A stretch of DNA of 8,068 nucleotides from Oscillospiraceae bacterium (GCA_019423445.1 JAHZBJ010000011.1:13662-21729); one strand, 5' to 3'; shown: positions 1 through 6,395, counted from the stretch's first letter. Numbers and translations are program-made. Notes: generated by a model not told the origin, from the letters alone.

Positions 1-278
1 CCGCCTGCCGGAAGGCAGGGATCCCCTTTTCCCGGATCATCGCCCTCCAGGGGCCTTTCAGCCTGGATTTGAACCTGGCCCTGATGGAGCAGTTCCGGGT
101 CCGGGTGCTGGTGACCAAGGACGGGGGAAAAGCAGGAGGTACGGCGGAAAAATTGGAAGCCGCCCGGAGACTGGGAGTTACCGTGGTAATGATCCGGCGT
201 CCACCGGAGGAAGAAGGCCGCACCTTTCAGGAGATCTTGGAGTGCTTGACGGAAGAGGGAAAGGAGGAGACGTTATGA
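1..278 (+). CDS. cobK: Precorrin-6A / cobalt-precorrin-6A reductase, C-terminal part
   Basis: This is the 3' end of a gene that begins before the window; the frame is open from base 3 and 91 residues are visible. The enzyme (CobK/CbiJ) reduces the macrocycle of (cobalt-)precorrin-6A with NAD(P)H to give (cobalt-)precorrin-6B in the cytoplasm. The visible part carries the family's C-terminal signature: a GPF segment, then VTKDGGKAGGTAEKLEAA, then LGVTVVMIRRP. Family members usually read KDSG here, so the Gly in place of Ser (KDGG) is a small deviation. The last ~20 residues are an acidic tail after the conserved RRP. The stop codon (276-278) overlaps the ATG of the next gene as ATGA, and the next gene encodes the following pathway step, which supports the call. 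From the fragment alone I cannot tell the cobalt-early (CbiJ) from the cobalt-late (CobK) version; the clostridial style suggests CbiJ. Confidence 0.9.
   Translation, partial: ACRKAGIPFSRIIALQGPFSLDLNLALMEQFRVRVLVTKDGGKAGGTAEKLEAARRLGVTVVMIRRPPEEEGRTFQEILECLTEEGKEETL
261..268 (+). promoter_or_regulatory. Ribosome binding site deciding the cobL start
   Basis: AAGGAGGA lies six bases before the ATG at 275, inside the last codons of cobK. It favours 275 over the in-frame ATG at 242, which would add 11 residues without family similarity. Confidence 0.8.
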
Positions 279-1507
279 AGGTAAGCCTTGTGGGAATGGG
301 CCCCGGGAATCCGGAATTGCTTACCGCCGCCGCCAGGCGTGCCCTGGAGGAAGCCCAGCTGCTGGTGGGAGCTCCCAGGCTGTTGGAACCCTTCCGGGGA
401 TCCGGAAAGCCCTGCCGGGAGATGATCCTGGCCCGGGAGATAGCGGATCTCCTACTTTCCCAGCCCCCGGAGGTGAAGCGGGCCGCCGTTCTCCTCTCCG
501 GGGATGTGGGTTTTTACAGCGGAGCCAAGGGGCTTCTTCCCCTGCTCCGGGAGGGGGGCGCCCAGGTGACTTCCTTCTGCGGGATCTCCACCCTCCAATA
601 TTTCTGCGCCCTCCTGGGCCGCCCCTGGGAGGAGGTGCACCCAGCCAGCGCCCACGGCCGGGCCTGTGATCCGGCGGGCCTTCTCCGGGAGCACCGGCAG
701 GTGTTTTTCCTCACCGGCAGCCGGGACGAACAGACAGCCGGGGGCATCTGCGCCGCCCTTTGCGCCGGCGGTTTTTCCCAGGCGGAGGTCTGGGTGGGGT
801 CACATCTCTCCTGGCCCGATGAGGCGGTGGCCCACGGCACCGCGGGAGAGCTGGCGGGGCGGGAGTTCCCAGTCCCTTCGGCTGTGCTGGCTCTGGCCCC
901 TGAGGAGAAACCCCTCTGGCCCTGGCGGACCGGCGGCATCCCCGACGACCTCTTTGTCCGCGGGGAGGTGCCCATGACAAAACAGGAGGTCAGGGCGGCC
1001 CTGCTGGCAAAACTCCGGGTAGCCCCTGGCGATGTCCTTTGGGACGTGGGGGCCGGCACCGGCAGCGTTTCGGTGGAGTTGGCCCTTCTGGCGCCCCGGG
1101 GCCGGGTGTGGGCCGTGGAACGGGACCCTGCCGCCTGGTCCCTGGTGGAGGAAAACGCCAGGCGGTTCGGCTTGGGAAATCTGACCCTGGTGAAGGGGGA
1201 GGCCCCGGCCGCCTTGGACGAGCTTCCCCCGCCTGACGCTGTTTTTGTAGGAGGGGGAAGCGGCAGTGTGGAGGAGATTCTCCGGACCGCCCTGGGGAAG
1301 AACCCCCGGGTCCGGGTGGTGGTAGCGGCCGTCACTCTGGAGACCCTGGCCCGGGGTTGGGCCGCTTTGGAGAAGCTTCCCTTTGAAGGGCTGGGGGCAG
1401 TCCAGGTATCGGCGGCCCGGGCGCGCAAGGCAGGTGCCTTCCATTTGATGACTGCCCAGAACCCGGTGTTCCTCCTTTCAGGGGAGGGGAAAGGAGGCTC
1501 CCTGTGA
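275..1507 (+). CDS. cobL: Precorrin-6Y C5,15-methyltransferase (decarboxylating), CbiE-CbiT fusion
   Basis: This 410-residue two-domain enzyme uses S-adenosylmethionine to methylate C5 and C15 of (cobalt-)precorrin-6B and to decarboxylate the ring C acetate side chain. Residues 1 to about 205 form the CbiE domain of the tetrapyrrole methylase fold, with N-terminal VGMGPGNPELLT and a GDVGFYSGA loop at 76-84. Residues from about 225 form the CbiT domain, opening with PMTKQEVR (233-240) and carrying the Rossmann SAM-binding motif WDVGAGTGSVSVEL starting at W256. About 400 residues is usual for the fusion. I chose the ATG at 275 over an in-frame ATG at 242. AAGGAGGA lies six bases upstream of 275, VGMGPGN then sits at the protein's N terminus as in homologues, and the start overlaps the cobK stop (ATGA). 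The stop overlaps the GTG of cbiA. No frameshift or missing motif is visible. Confidence 0.95.
   Translation: MKVSLVGMGPGNPELLTAAARRALEEAQLLVGAPRLLEPFRGSGKPCREMILAREIADLLLSQPPEVKRAAVLLSGDVGFYSGAKGLLPLLREGGAQVTSFCGISTLQYFCALLGRPWEEVHPASAHGRACDPAGLLREHRQVFFLTGSRDEQTAGGICAALCAGGFSQAEVWVGSHLSWPDEAVAHGTAGELAGREFPVPSAVLALAPEEKPLWPWRTGGIPDDLFVRGEVPMTKQEVRAALLAKLRVAPGDVLWDVGAGTGSVSVELALLAPRGRVWAVERDPAAWSLVEENARRFGLGNLTLVKGEAPAALDELPPPDAVFVGGGSGSVEEILRTALGKNPRVRVVVAAVTLETLARGWAALEKLPFEGLGAVQVSAARARKAGAFHLMTAQNPVFLLSGEGKGGSL
1491..1497 (+). promoter_or_regulatory. Ribosome binding site for the GTG start of cbiA
   Basis: AAGGAGG lies six bases upstream of the GTG at 1504. It supports a GTG start that overlaps the previous stop codon. 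Confidence 0.75.
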
Positions 1508-2895
1508 AACTGGAACTGCCCCGGCTGATGGTGGCCGCTCCGGCCAGCGGCAGCGGGAAAACCACTGTTACCTGTGCTCTTCTTCAGGCTTTGACAGAAG
1601 CGGGGGAACGTCCCGCAGCCTTCAAATGCGGCCCGGACTACATCGACCCCATGTTCCATGAAGCGGTCACCGGGGCTCCCGCCCGGAATCTGGACCTGTT
1701 CCTCCTGCCGGAAAACACCGTCAAAGCCCTTTTGGCCCGGGGCGCCGCCGGGCGGGGGGTGGCGGTACTGGAAGGGGTCATGGGCTATTACGACGGCCTG
1801 GGGGGAGATACCCCCACGGCGGGAAGCTGGCATTTGGCTTCGGTGACGGGGACCCCGGTGGTGTTGGTGCTCCGGTGCAAGGGAATGTCCCCTCTTACCG
1901 CTGCCGCCCTGGTGAAGGGAATCGCCGCCTTCCGGGAGGGGAGCGGCGTGGCAGCTCTTTTGCTGAACCAGGTCTCCCCCGGGTCATACCCCCTGATGAA
2001 GCGGGTGTTGGAGGCGGAGACGGGGATCCCGGTGGCGGGGTATCTTCCCCAGCTGCCGGACTGCTCTTTGGAGAGCCGCCACCTGGGCCTTGCCGGGGAG
2101 GAGCTGCCGGGACTCCGGCAAAAGGCGGAGCGTCTGGCGGCTGCCCTCCGGGAGACCGCGGACCTGGAGCTGCTGATGAAAATGGCCCGCTCCGCCCCGC
2201 CTTTGGAATACGACCCTCTGACCCCTCCGGATCGGCTGCCGGAGAGGGTTCCGGTGGCGGTGGCCCGGGACGCCGCCTTCTCCTTCTATTATCGGGACGC
2301 CTTGGAGCTGCTGGAAGAGATGGGAGCGGAGCTTTTGGAGTTCAGCCCTTTGGAGGATACTGACCTCCCTGCCGGAAGCAGAGGCCTCCTGCTGGGGGGA
2401 GGCTACCCGGAGCTGTTTGCCGGGCGCCTTTCGGAGAACCGCCCCATGCGGGAATCGGTGAAGCAAGCGGTAACGGGGGGAATGCCCACCCTGGCGGAGT
2501 GCGGAGGATTTCTCTACCTCCATGAGACATTGAAGGACCCGGAGGGGAACCCCTGGCCCATGGCGGGGGTGATCCCGGCGGGGGCGGAAAACGCCGGAAA
2601 GCTGCGGCAGTTCGGTTACGGGACCCTGACGGCCCGGCGGGATGGACTGCTTCTCCCGGCGGGGGGGAGTCTCCCTGCCCACAGCTTTCACTACTGGGAG
2701 AGCGGGGCCAAAGGGGATGCCTTCACTTTCCAAAAATCCACCGGCAGAAGCTGGGGGGAGGGATGGAGCACTCCCGGCCTTTACGCCGGTTTTCCCCATT
2801 TCCACTTGGCGGGAAGCCCGGAGGCGGCCCGGCGCTTTTTAGAGGCCTGTGCCGCCTTTGTGCCCAAGGAAGCTGAAAGGAGATCATCACAATGA
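1504..2895 (+). CDS. cbiA: Cobyrinate a,c-diamide synthase
   Basis: This 463-residue cytoplasmic enzyme amidates the a and c side chains of cobyrinic acid using glutamine and ATP (CbiA, or CobB if hydrogenobyrinate is the substrate). The N-terminal synthetase domain has the P-loop-like ASGSGKTT (14-21), FKCGPDYIDPMFH (40-52) and EGVMGYYDG (90-98). The C-terminal class I glutamine amidotransferase domain has the nucleophile Cys333 in LAECGGFLYLH, AHSFHY at 392-397, and GFPHFHLAGSP, whose His432 or His434 is the likely catalytic histidine by position. Length is normal for the family (about 450-480). Translation starts with GTG at 1504, overlapping the cobL stop as GTGA; AAGGAGG (1491-1497) lies six bases upstream and the next residues (LPRLMVAAPASGSGKT) match the usual N terminus. 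The stop overlaps the cobT ATG. CobQ/CbiP is a relative but is longer and has a different N terminus, so it is unlikely. Confidence 0.95.
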   Translation: MKLELPRLMVAAPASGSGKTTVTCALLQALTEAGERPAAFKCGPDYIDPMFHEAVTGAPARNLDLFLLPENTVKALLARGAAGRGVAVLEGVMGYYDGLGGDTPTAGSWHLASVTGTPVVLVLRCKGMSPLTAAALVKGIAAFREGSGVAALLLNQVSPGSYPLMKRVLEAETGIPVAGYLPQLPDCSLESRHLGLAGEELPGLRQKAERLAAALRETADLELLMKMARSAPPLEYDPLTPPDRLPERVPVAVARDAAFSFYYRDALELLEEMGAELLEFSPLEDTDLPAGSRGLLLGGGYPELFAGRLSENRPMRESVKQAVTGGMPTLAECGGFLYLHETLKDPEGNPWPMAGVIPAGAENAGKLRQFGYGTLTARRDGLLLPAGGSLPAHSFHYWESGAKGDAFTFQKSTGRSWGEGWSTPGLYAGFPHFHLAGSPEAARRFLEACAAFVPKEAERRSSQ

Positions 2896-3926
2896 CTGTT
2901 CAGGAAATGGTCCAAAGCTGCCGGACCCCCAGCCAGGAGGCCGCCCAGGAGGCCCGCCGCCGGTGGGATTCCATTGCCAAACCCCTTCACGGGCTGGGGC
3001 TTCTGGAGGATGCTTTGGTAAAAGCCTGCGCTGTGTCCGGAGACCCGTCCGGTACCCTTACTCCCCGGGCGGTGGCAGTGTTCTGCGCCGACAACGGGGT
3101 GGTGGCCCAGGGAGTGACCCAGACCGGCCAGGAGGTTACCGCCGTGGTGGCGGGAAACATGACCCGGGGGGATACCAGCGTCTGCCGGATGGCTGCTTTA
3201 GCAGGGGCAAAGGTGGTTCCGGTAGATGTGGGGATGGCCCAGCGCCTGGAACTCCCCGGACTTCTGGACCGGAGCCAGGGTCCGGGCACCGCCGACATCA
3301 CTCTGGGTCCGGCTATGACGGAGAAACAGCTGGAGGGGGCTATGGAGGCAGGGTACCGCCTGGCCTTGGAGCTGGCGGGTGGTGAGATGGGTATCGGCAA
3401 CACCACCACCAGCAGTGCCGTGGCATCGGTGCTGCTGGGCGTCCCACCGGAGGCTGTCACCGGCCGTGGAGCGGGGCTCTCCACCCAGGGGCTGGCACGG
3501 AAGATCTCCGCTGTCCGCAGGGCGGTGGAAGTGAACCGCCCGCGCCCCGGGAATCCCGCGGAGGTGCTTCAAAAGGTGGGGGGGTTCGACCTTGCCGCCA
3601 TGACCGGTTTTTACCTGGGAGCTTCTGCCGCCGGAGTGCCGGTGATCCTGGATGGTTTTATTTCCGCGGCGGCGGCCTTGGCGGCGTTCCGGTTGGCTCC
3701 CCTCTCCCGGGAGGGGATGATCGCCGGTCACTGTTCCGGGGAGCCGGGGGCGAAGCTTCTCCTGGAAGCCCTGGAACTTTCCCCCATTATCACCGCCGGC
3801 CTTTGCCTGGGGGAGGGCACCGGCGCTGTGGCCGCCATGCCCCTTTTGGATATGGCGGCGGCGGTCTACCGGGAGATGAGTACCTTTGGAGAGATCCACA
3901 TCCAGGAATATAAGCCCTTGGCGTAG
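2892..3926 (+). CDS. cobT: Nicotinate-nucleotide--dimethylbenzimidazole phosphoribosyltransferase
   Basis: CobT transfers the ribose phosphate of nicotinate mononucleotide to the lower-ligand base (5,6-dimethylbenzimidazole or a similar base), giving alpha-ribazole phosphate for nucleotide loop assembly. The 344-residue product has the usual length and all hallmarks: RWDSIAKPLHGLGLLE near the N terminus, DNGVVAQGVTQTGQEVT, GEMGIGNTTTSSAV (164-177), NRPRPGNPAEVLQKVGGFD, and LGEGTGA near the C terminus. Glu308 of LGEGTGA corresponds to the catalytic glutamate known in Salmonella CobT. The ATG at 2892 overlaps the cbiA stop (ATGA) and is preceded by AAAGGAGA (2876-2883) at eight bases. The last gene-gene gap before cobU (36 bases) follows. 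CobT enzymes accept several benzimidazoles and sometimes purines, so the native lower ligand cannot be read from this sequence. No bluB or bza gene is in the window. Confidence 0.96.
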   Translation: MTVQEMVQSCRTPSQEAAQEARRRWDSIAKPLHGLGLLEDALVKACAVSGDPSGTLTPRAVAVFCADNGVVAQGVTQTGQEVTAVVAGNMTRGDTSVCRMAALAGAKVVPVDVGMAQRLELPGLLDRSQGPGTADITLGPAMTEKQLEGAMEAGYRLALELAGGEMGIGNTTTSSAVASVLLGVPPEAVTGRGAGLSTQGLARKISAVRRAVEVNRPRPGNPAEVLQKVGGFDLAAMTGFYLGASAAGVPVILDGFISAAAALAAFRLAPLSREGMIAGHCSGEPGAKLLLEALELSPIITAGLCLGEGTGAVAAMPLLDMAAAVYREMSTFGEIHIQEYKPLA

Positions 3927-3962
3927 CGCCGGGGGTGCCTGGGAAGGAAAGGGGAGAGAGGG
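3927..3962 (+). other. Largest intergenic gap (36 bases), cobT-cobU
   Basis: This is the longest non-coding stretch in the window. It is purine-rich toward its 3' end (GGAAGGAAAGGGGAGAGAGGG), which probably supplies the cobU ribosome binding site. A 4-bp inverted repeat (GGCG-TAG-CGCC, 3920-3930) spans the cobT stop but has no U-tract, so I do not call a terminator. I see no promoter. Confidence 0.6.
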
Positions 3963-4493
3963 ATGACCTTTCTGGTGCTGGGGGGAAGCGGCAGCGGTAA
4001 AAGCGCCCTGGCGGAGGAACTTGCCTGTTCCCTGTGGGAGAAGCGAAAAGGTCCCCTGGTGTACCTGGCGACAATGGACGCCGCCGACGGGGAGAGTCTC
4101 CGCCGGGTGGCCCGGCACCGGCAGGCCCGGGCCGGGAAGGGTTTTACCACCCTGGAGCGTCCCCTGGGCCCGGCCCCCGGGGAGATCCTGCCGGGGTCGG
4201 TGGTGCTGCTGGAGGATCTGGGGAACCTTTTAGCAAACCACCTTTACGCCCCAGGCGGGCGGGGGACCGAAGGGGCTCTCGGGATGCTGGAGGGATTGGC
4301 AGCCCTGGAAGGGGACCTGGTGGCGGTGGGTAATTCCGTCTTTTCCGACGGGGACAGCTACTCCCCTGATACTGTGAAGTATCTGGAAGGGCTGGCCCGC
4401 CTCCAGGAGAGGTGTGGGGCTCTTGCCCAAGGGGTGGCGGAAGTGGTCTGCGGCATCCCGGTGCCGCTGAAAGGAAAGGAGTGGTTCCGGTGA
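3963..4493 (+). CDS. cobU: Adenosylcobinamide kinase / adenosylcobinamide-phosphate guanylyltransferase (variant C terminus)
   Basis: CobU phosphorylates adenosylcobinamide and transfers GMP from GTP, giving adenosylcobinamide-GDP, the substrate of CobS. The 176-residue protein begins with the P-loop LGGSGSGKSAL (G7 to S14), followed by VYLATMDAADGE and the VARHRQAR segment. His52 there matches the position of the guanylylated histidine (His46) of Salmonella CobU. The next segment, GKGFTTLERP, is also typical. The C-terminal half departs from the enterobacterial pattern. Where classical CobU has NEVGxGIVP followed by an FR-containing helix, this protein has VGNSVFSDGDSYSPDTVKYL, then AEVVCGIPVPLKG, a form I associate from memory with clostridial CobU proteins. 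The ATG at 3963 puts the P-loop where it belongs. The stop overlaps the GTG of cobS, its partner enzyme. A second CobU-like gene lies just after cobS. Family assignment is firm; whether both activities are retained is uncertain. Confidence 0.88.
   Translation: MTFLVLGGSGSGKSALAEELACSLWEKRKGPLVYLATMDAADGESLRRVARHRQARAGKGFTTLERPLGPAPGEILPGSVVLLEDLGNLLANHLYAPGGRGTEGALGMLEGLAALEGDLVAVGNSVFSDGDSYSPDTVKYLEGLARLQERCGALAQGVAEVVCGIPVPLKGKEWFR
4475..4481 (+). promoter_or_regulatory. Ribosome binding site deciding the cobS start
   Basis: AAAGGAG lies eight bases before the GTG at 4490. It favours that start over an in-frame ATG at 4412, which lies deep in cobU and would add 26 residues that are only out-of-frame cobU sequence. 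Confidence 0.75.
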
Positions 4494-5263
4494 AGCTCTG
4501 GCGTTCCCTAGTGATCGCCTTTGGGATGTATTCCGCCATCCCCATGCCCCGGGTGGAATGGGATGAGGATGGGATGAAATATGTTTTCTGCTTTTTCCCC
4601 TTCATCGGACTGGCGGTGGGGGCGGGAGCTTGGCTCTGGCTCCTGCTCTGCCGGGCTCTGGGGTTTGGGGTGGCGCTCCTGGCGGCTGGGATGACCCTGA
4701 TCCCCGCTCTGCTTACCGGGGGGATCCACCTGGACGGTTTCTGTGACACCGCTGACGCCCTGGGTTCCCGGCGCAGCCGGGAGGAAAAGCTCCGGATTCT
4801 TTCCGACTCCCACACCGGGGCGTTTGCGGTGATGGGGGCAGGGGGCTGGTTTCTCCTTACCTGGAGCCTGTGGCAGGAGCTGGCGCCGGATCTCTCCCCC
4901 CGGAGGATGGGAATGCTGGGACTGGGATTTGTACTTTCCCGGGCTCTTAGCGGTCTGGGGACGGCGGTGCTTCCTCCCGCCAAGGGAAGCGGCCTTCTTC
5001 ATGCCTTCACCACCGCCTCCCAGAAGCAGGCGGTGGCCCTTACCGACGGGGGGTTGGCTTTCCTTTGTGCCGTGGGCATGGTGCTTCTGGATCCGTGGCC
5101 GGGAATGGGGGCAGTTCTGGGAGCGGTTCTGGCTTTCCTCTACTACCGGGGAATGTCCCGCCGTCAATTCGGGGGGATCACCGGGGATCTGGCAGGCTTC
5201 TTTTTGGTGGTGTGTGAGCTGATGATTCTGGCCGGTGCGGCAGTGGCCCTCCGGCTGGCATAA
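4490..5263 (+). CDS. cobS: Adenosylcobinamide-GDP ribazoletransferase (cobalamin synthase)
   Basis: CobS is an integral membrane enzyme that joins adenosylcobinamide-GDP to alpha-ribazole or its 5'-phosphate, making adenosylcobalamin or its phosphate. The 257-residue length is normal. The N terminus shows the expected FGMYSAIPMP segment. The conserved polar motifs are present: GGIHLDGFCDTADAL with His80, Asp82 and Asp86; DSHTGAF (106-112); and GGITGDLAG near the C terminus with Asp233. Hydrophobic stretches at about 31-52, 55-77, 110-127, 137-155, 185-220 and 235-255 fit a multi-pass membrane protein. The GTG start at 4490 overlaps the cobU stop (GTGA). That start gives the usual N terminus and avoids a 26-residue extension. 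It sits between two CobU-like genes, which supply its GDP-activated substrate. No key residue appears missing. Confidence 0.95.
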   Translation: MKLWRSLVIAFGMYSAIPMPRVEWDEDGMKYVFCFFPFIGLAVGAGAWLWLLLCRALGFGVALLAAGMTLIPALLTGGIHLDGFCDTADALGSRRSREEKLRILSDSHTGAFAVMGAGGWFLLTWSLWQELAPDLSPRRMGMLGLGFVLSRALSGLGTAVLPPAKGSGLLHAFTTASQKQAVALTDGGLAFLCAVGMVLLDPWPGMGAVLGAVLAFLYYRGMSRRQFGGITGDLAGFFLVVCELMILAGAAVALRLA

Positions 5264-5270
5264 AGGAGGG
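5262..5270 (+). promoter_or_regulatory. Ribosome binding site for the second cobU-like gene
   Basis: AAAGGAGGG overlaps the cobS TAA stop and lies seven bases before the GTG at 5278. Its strength suggests that this small gene is translated well despite its divergent sequence. Confidence 0.75.
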
Positions 5271-5277
5271 AGAAGCG

Positions 5278-5661
5278 GTGATACTGGTGGTTGGCGGGGC
5301 GGGCCAGGGAAAACTGGCCTGGACCCTAAAGCAGAGCGGCCTTGAAATAAAAGACGCTTCCTCCCGGCCTGAGGATGCCGCTCCCATCCTGACGGAACTG
5401 GAGGAGCTGATTCGGGAGCAGCTGGCGGCTGGGGAGGATCCCCAGAAATTGCTGCCCACGCTCCGGAAAAAGGAATATGTCCTTTGCCGGGAAGTGGGGT
5501 GCGGTGTGGTGCCTCTGGATCCGGCGGACCGCCGCTGGCGGGAGGAGACAGGGCGCCTTTGCTGCGCGCTGGCCCAGGAAGCGGCCGGGGTGGTGCGCCT
5601 CTGCTGCGGTATCCCACAGGTGTTGAAGGAGTTCCCGGGAGCGGAAGGGGGAGAATCCTGA
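5278..5661 (+). CDS. Miniature CobU-like protein (cobinamide kinase/guanylyltransferase family)
   Basis: This 127-residue protein is related to both ends of CobU but lacks its middle. The N terminus has a P-loop-like MILVVGGAGQGKLAW (G6 to K12), although the residue after Lys12 is Leu where Walker A motifs have Ser or Thr. The C-terminal half has the classical CobU signature: REVGCGVVPLD (Glu72-Val73-Gly74), RRWREETGRL, and VVRLCCGIPQVLK. The central region holding the guanylylated histidine (HRxxR) is absent; an acidic helix-like stretch (PILTELEELIREQLAAGEDP) sits there instead. The GTG start at 5278 has a strong AAAGGAGGG site and lies 14 bases after cobS. The stop shares one base with the next ATG. 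The role is unproven. It may be a kinase-only or cobinamide-binding partner of the full CobU, or a decaying duplicate, though intact length, signature and ribosome binding site argue against decay. Confidence 0.72.
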   Translation: MILVVGGAGQGKLAWTLKQSGLEIKDASSRPEDAAPILTELEELIREQLAAGEDPQKLLPTLRKKEYVLCREVGCGVVPLDPADRRWREETGRLCCALAQEAAGVVRLCCGIPQVLKEFPGAEGGES

Positions 5662-6395
5662 TGGAAAGGGATAGGAGACCCCTTCTTCCCTCATTGGAGT
5701 GGATGGATACCCCGCCCGCTGTGGCGCGGGAGAAGGGCCGGGGCGGCGGTCCTTTGCCGCGCGATGAGGCTCCAGGCCCTTGTTTGGTGGAGCTGATCCG
5801 GCATGCCCCGGCACCGGGGAATTTGGAAAGGCGTTACCTCGGTTCCACCGATGAAGAGCTGGCCCCCCAAGGGATCGCCCTGGCCCGGCGGAACGCCCGG
5901 CCCCCGGAGGAACTTCCGGAGCGGGTGTGGTGCAGCCCCATGAGGCGGTGCCTTTCCACTGCCCGGCTTCTCTATCCCGGGCTGGAGCCGGAACCGGTGG
6001 CGGACCTTCGGGAGAGCGGTTTCGGTGCCTTTGAGTACGGCACCTATGAGGAACTCCAGGGGGACCCGGCCTACCGGGCCTGGGTGGAGAGCGGCGGTAT
6101 GGTGCCGCCTCCCGGAGGCGAAGGCAGGGAAGAGTTCCAGGCCCGGTGCGCCGCCGCCTTTTGTCAGGTGGCCGGGGAGATTCTCTCTTCCGGAACAAAG
6201 CGGGGGGCCATTGTGACCCATGGCGGAGTGATTATGGCTCTCTGCGCTGCTATGGCGCTGCCGGAAAAGGATTTCTACCAGTGGCAGAGCCCCTGCTGCG
6301 GCGGATGGATCATCGCCCTGGAACCGGAGCGCTGGGAGAGGAATAAGAAGTTTGTGGTGTTGGGGGCCGTCCGGCCCGGAGAGGAGGAGCCATGA
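5661..6395 (+). CDS. cobC: Alpha-ribazole phosphatase-like histidine phosphatase (CobC family) with N-terminal extension
   Basis: This 244-residue protein belongs to the phosphoglycerate-mutase-like histidine phosphatases. In this operon it most likely removes the 5'-phosphate from alpha-ribazole phosphate or adenosylcobalamin phosphate. Catalytic features are visible: LIRHAPAPGN with the phospho-accepting His48 (RHA rather than the commoner RHG), CSPMRRCLSTA with Arg96, LRESGFGAFEYGTYEEL with the expected acid Glu118, and VTHGGVIMAL with the second His187. The first ~43 residues are an extension rich in Pro, Arg and Gly with no recognised domain; family members usually start a few residues before the RH motif. 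I chose the ATG at 5661. It overlaps the previous stop (TGATG) and has GGGGGAG seven bases upstream; later in-frame ATG 5703, GTG 5721, TTG 5784 and GTG 5787 lack a good ribosome binding site. The stop overlaps cbiB as ATGA. Fold is confident; exact substrate is inferred from context. Confidence 0.85.
   Translation: MERDRRPLLPSLEWMDTPPAVAREKGRGGGPLPRDEAPGPCLVELIRHAPAPGNLERRYLGSTDEELAPQGIALARRNARPPEELPERVWCSPMRRCLSTARLLYPGLEPEPVADLRESGFGAFEYGTYEELQGDPAYRAWVESGGMVPPPGGEGREEFQARCAAAFCQVAGEILSSGTKRGAIVTHGGVIMALCAAMALPEKDFYQWQSPCCGGWIIALEPERWERNKKFVVLGAVRPGEEEP

Noticed and set aside
514..1833. A 439-codon open frame on the minus strand across cobL and cbiA
   Set aside because: Its product is low-complexity, rich in Pro, Arg, Ser and Gly, matches no family, has no ribosome binding site and crosses a gene junction. 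Long antisense frames are expected in GC-rich coding DNA.
2661..2667. Run of seven G as a possible phase-variable tract (another G7 lies near 3578-3584)
   Set aside because: Such runs are expected by chance in this GC-rich DNA, both lie in intact frames mid-gene, and there is no contingency-locus context.
1984..2805. A 273-codon open frame on the minus strand inside cbiA
   Set aside because: Its product is rich in Arg, Gln, Pro and Gly with no recognisable motif; the + strand frame has complete family signatures.
3920..3930. Inverted repeat GGCG-TAG-CGCC over the cobT stop codon as a possible terminator
   Set aside because: The stem is only 4 bp with a 3-nt loop and no U-tract follows; the downstream genes belong to the same pathway.
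4508..5617. A 369-codon open frame on the minus strand across cobS and the small cobU-like gene
   Set aside because: Proline-rich shadow frame with no domain; both + strand genes here carry conserved motifs.
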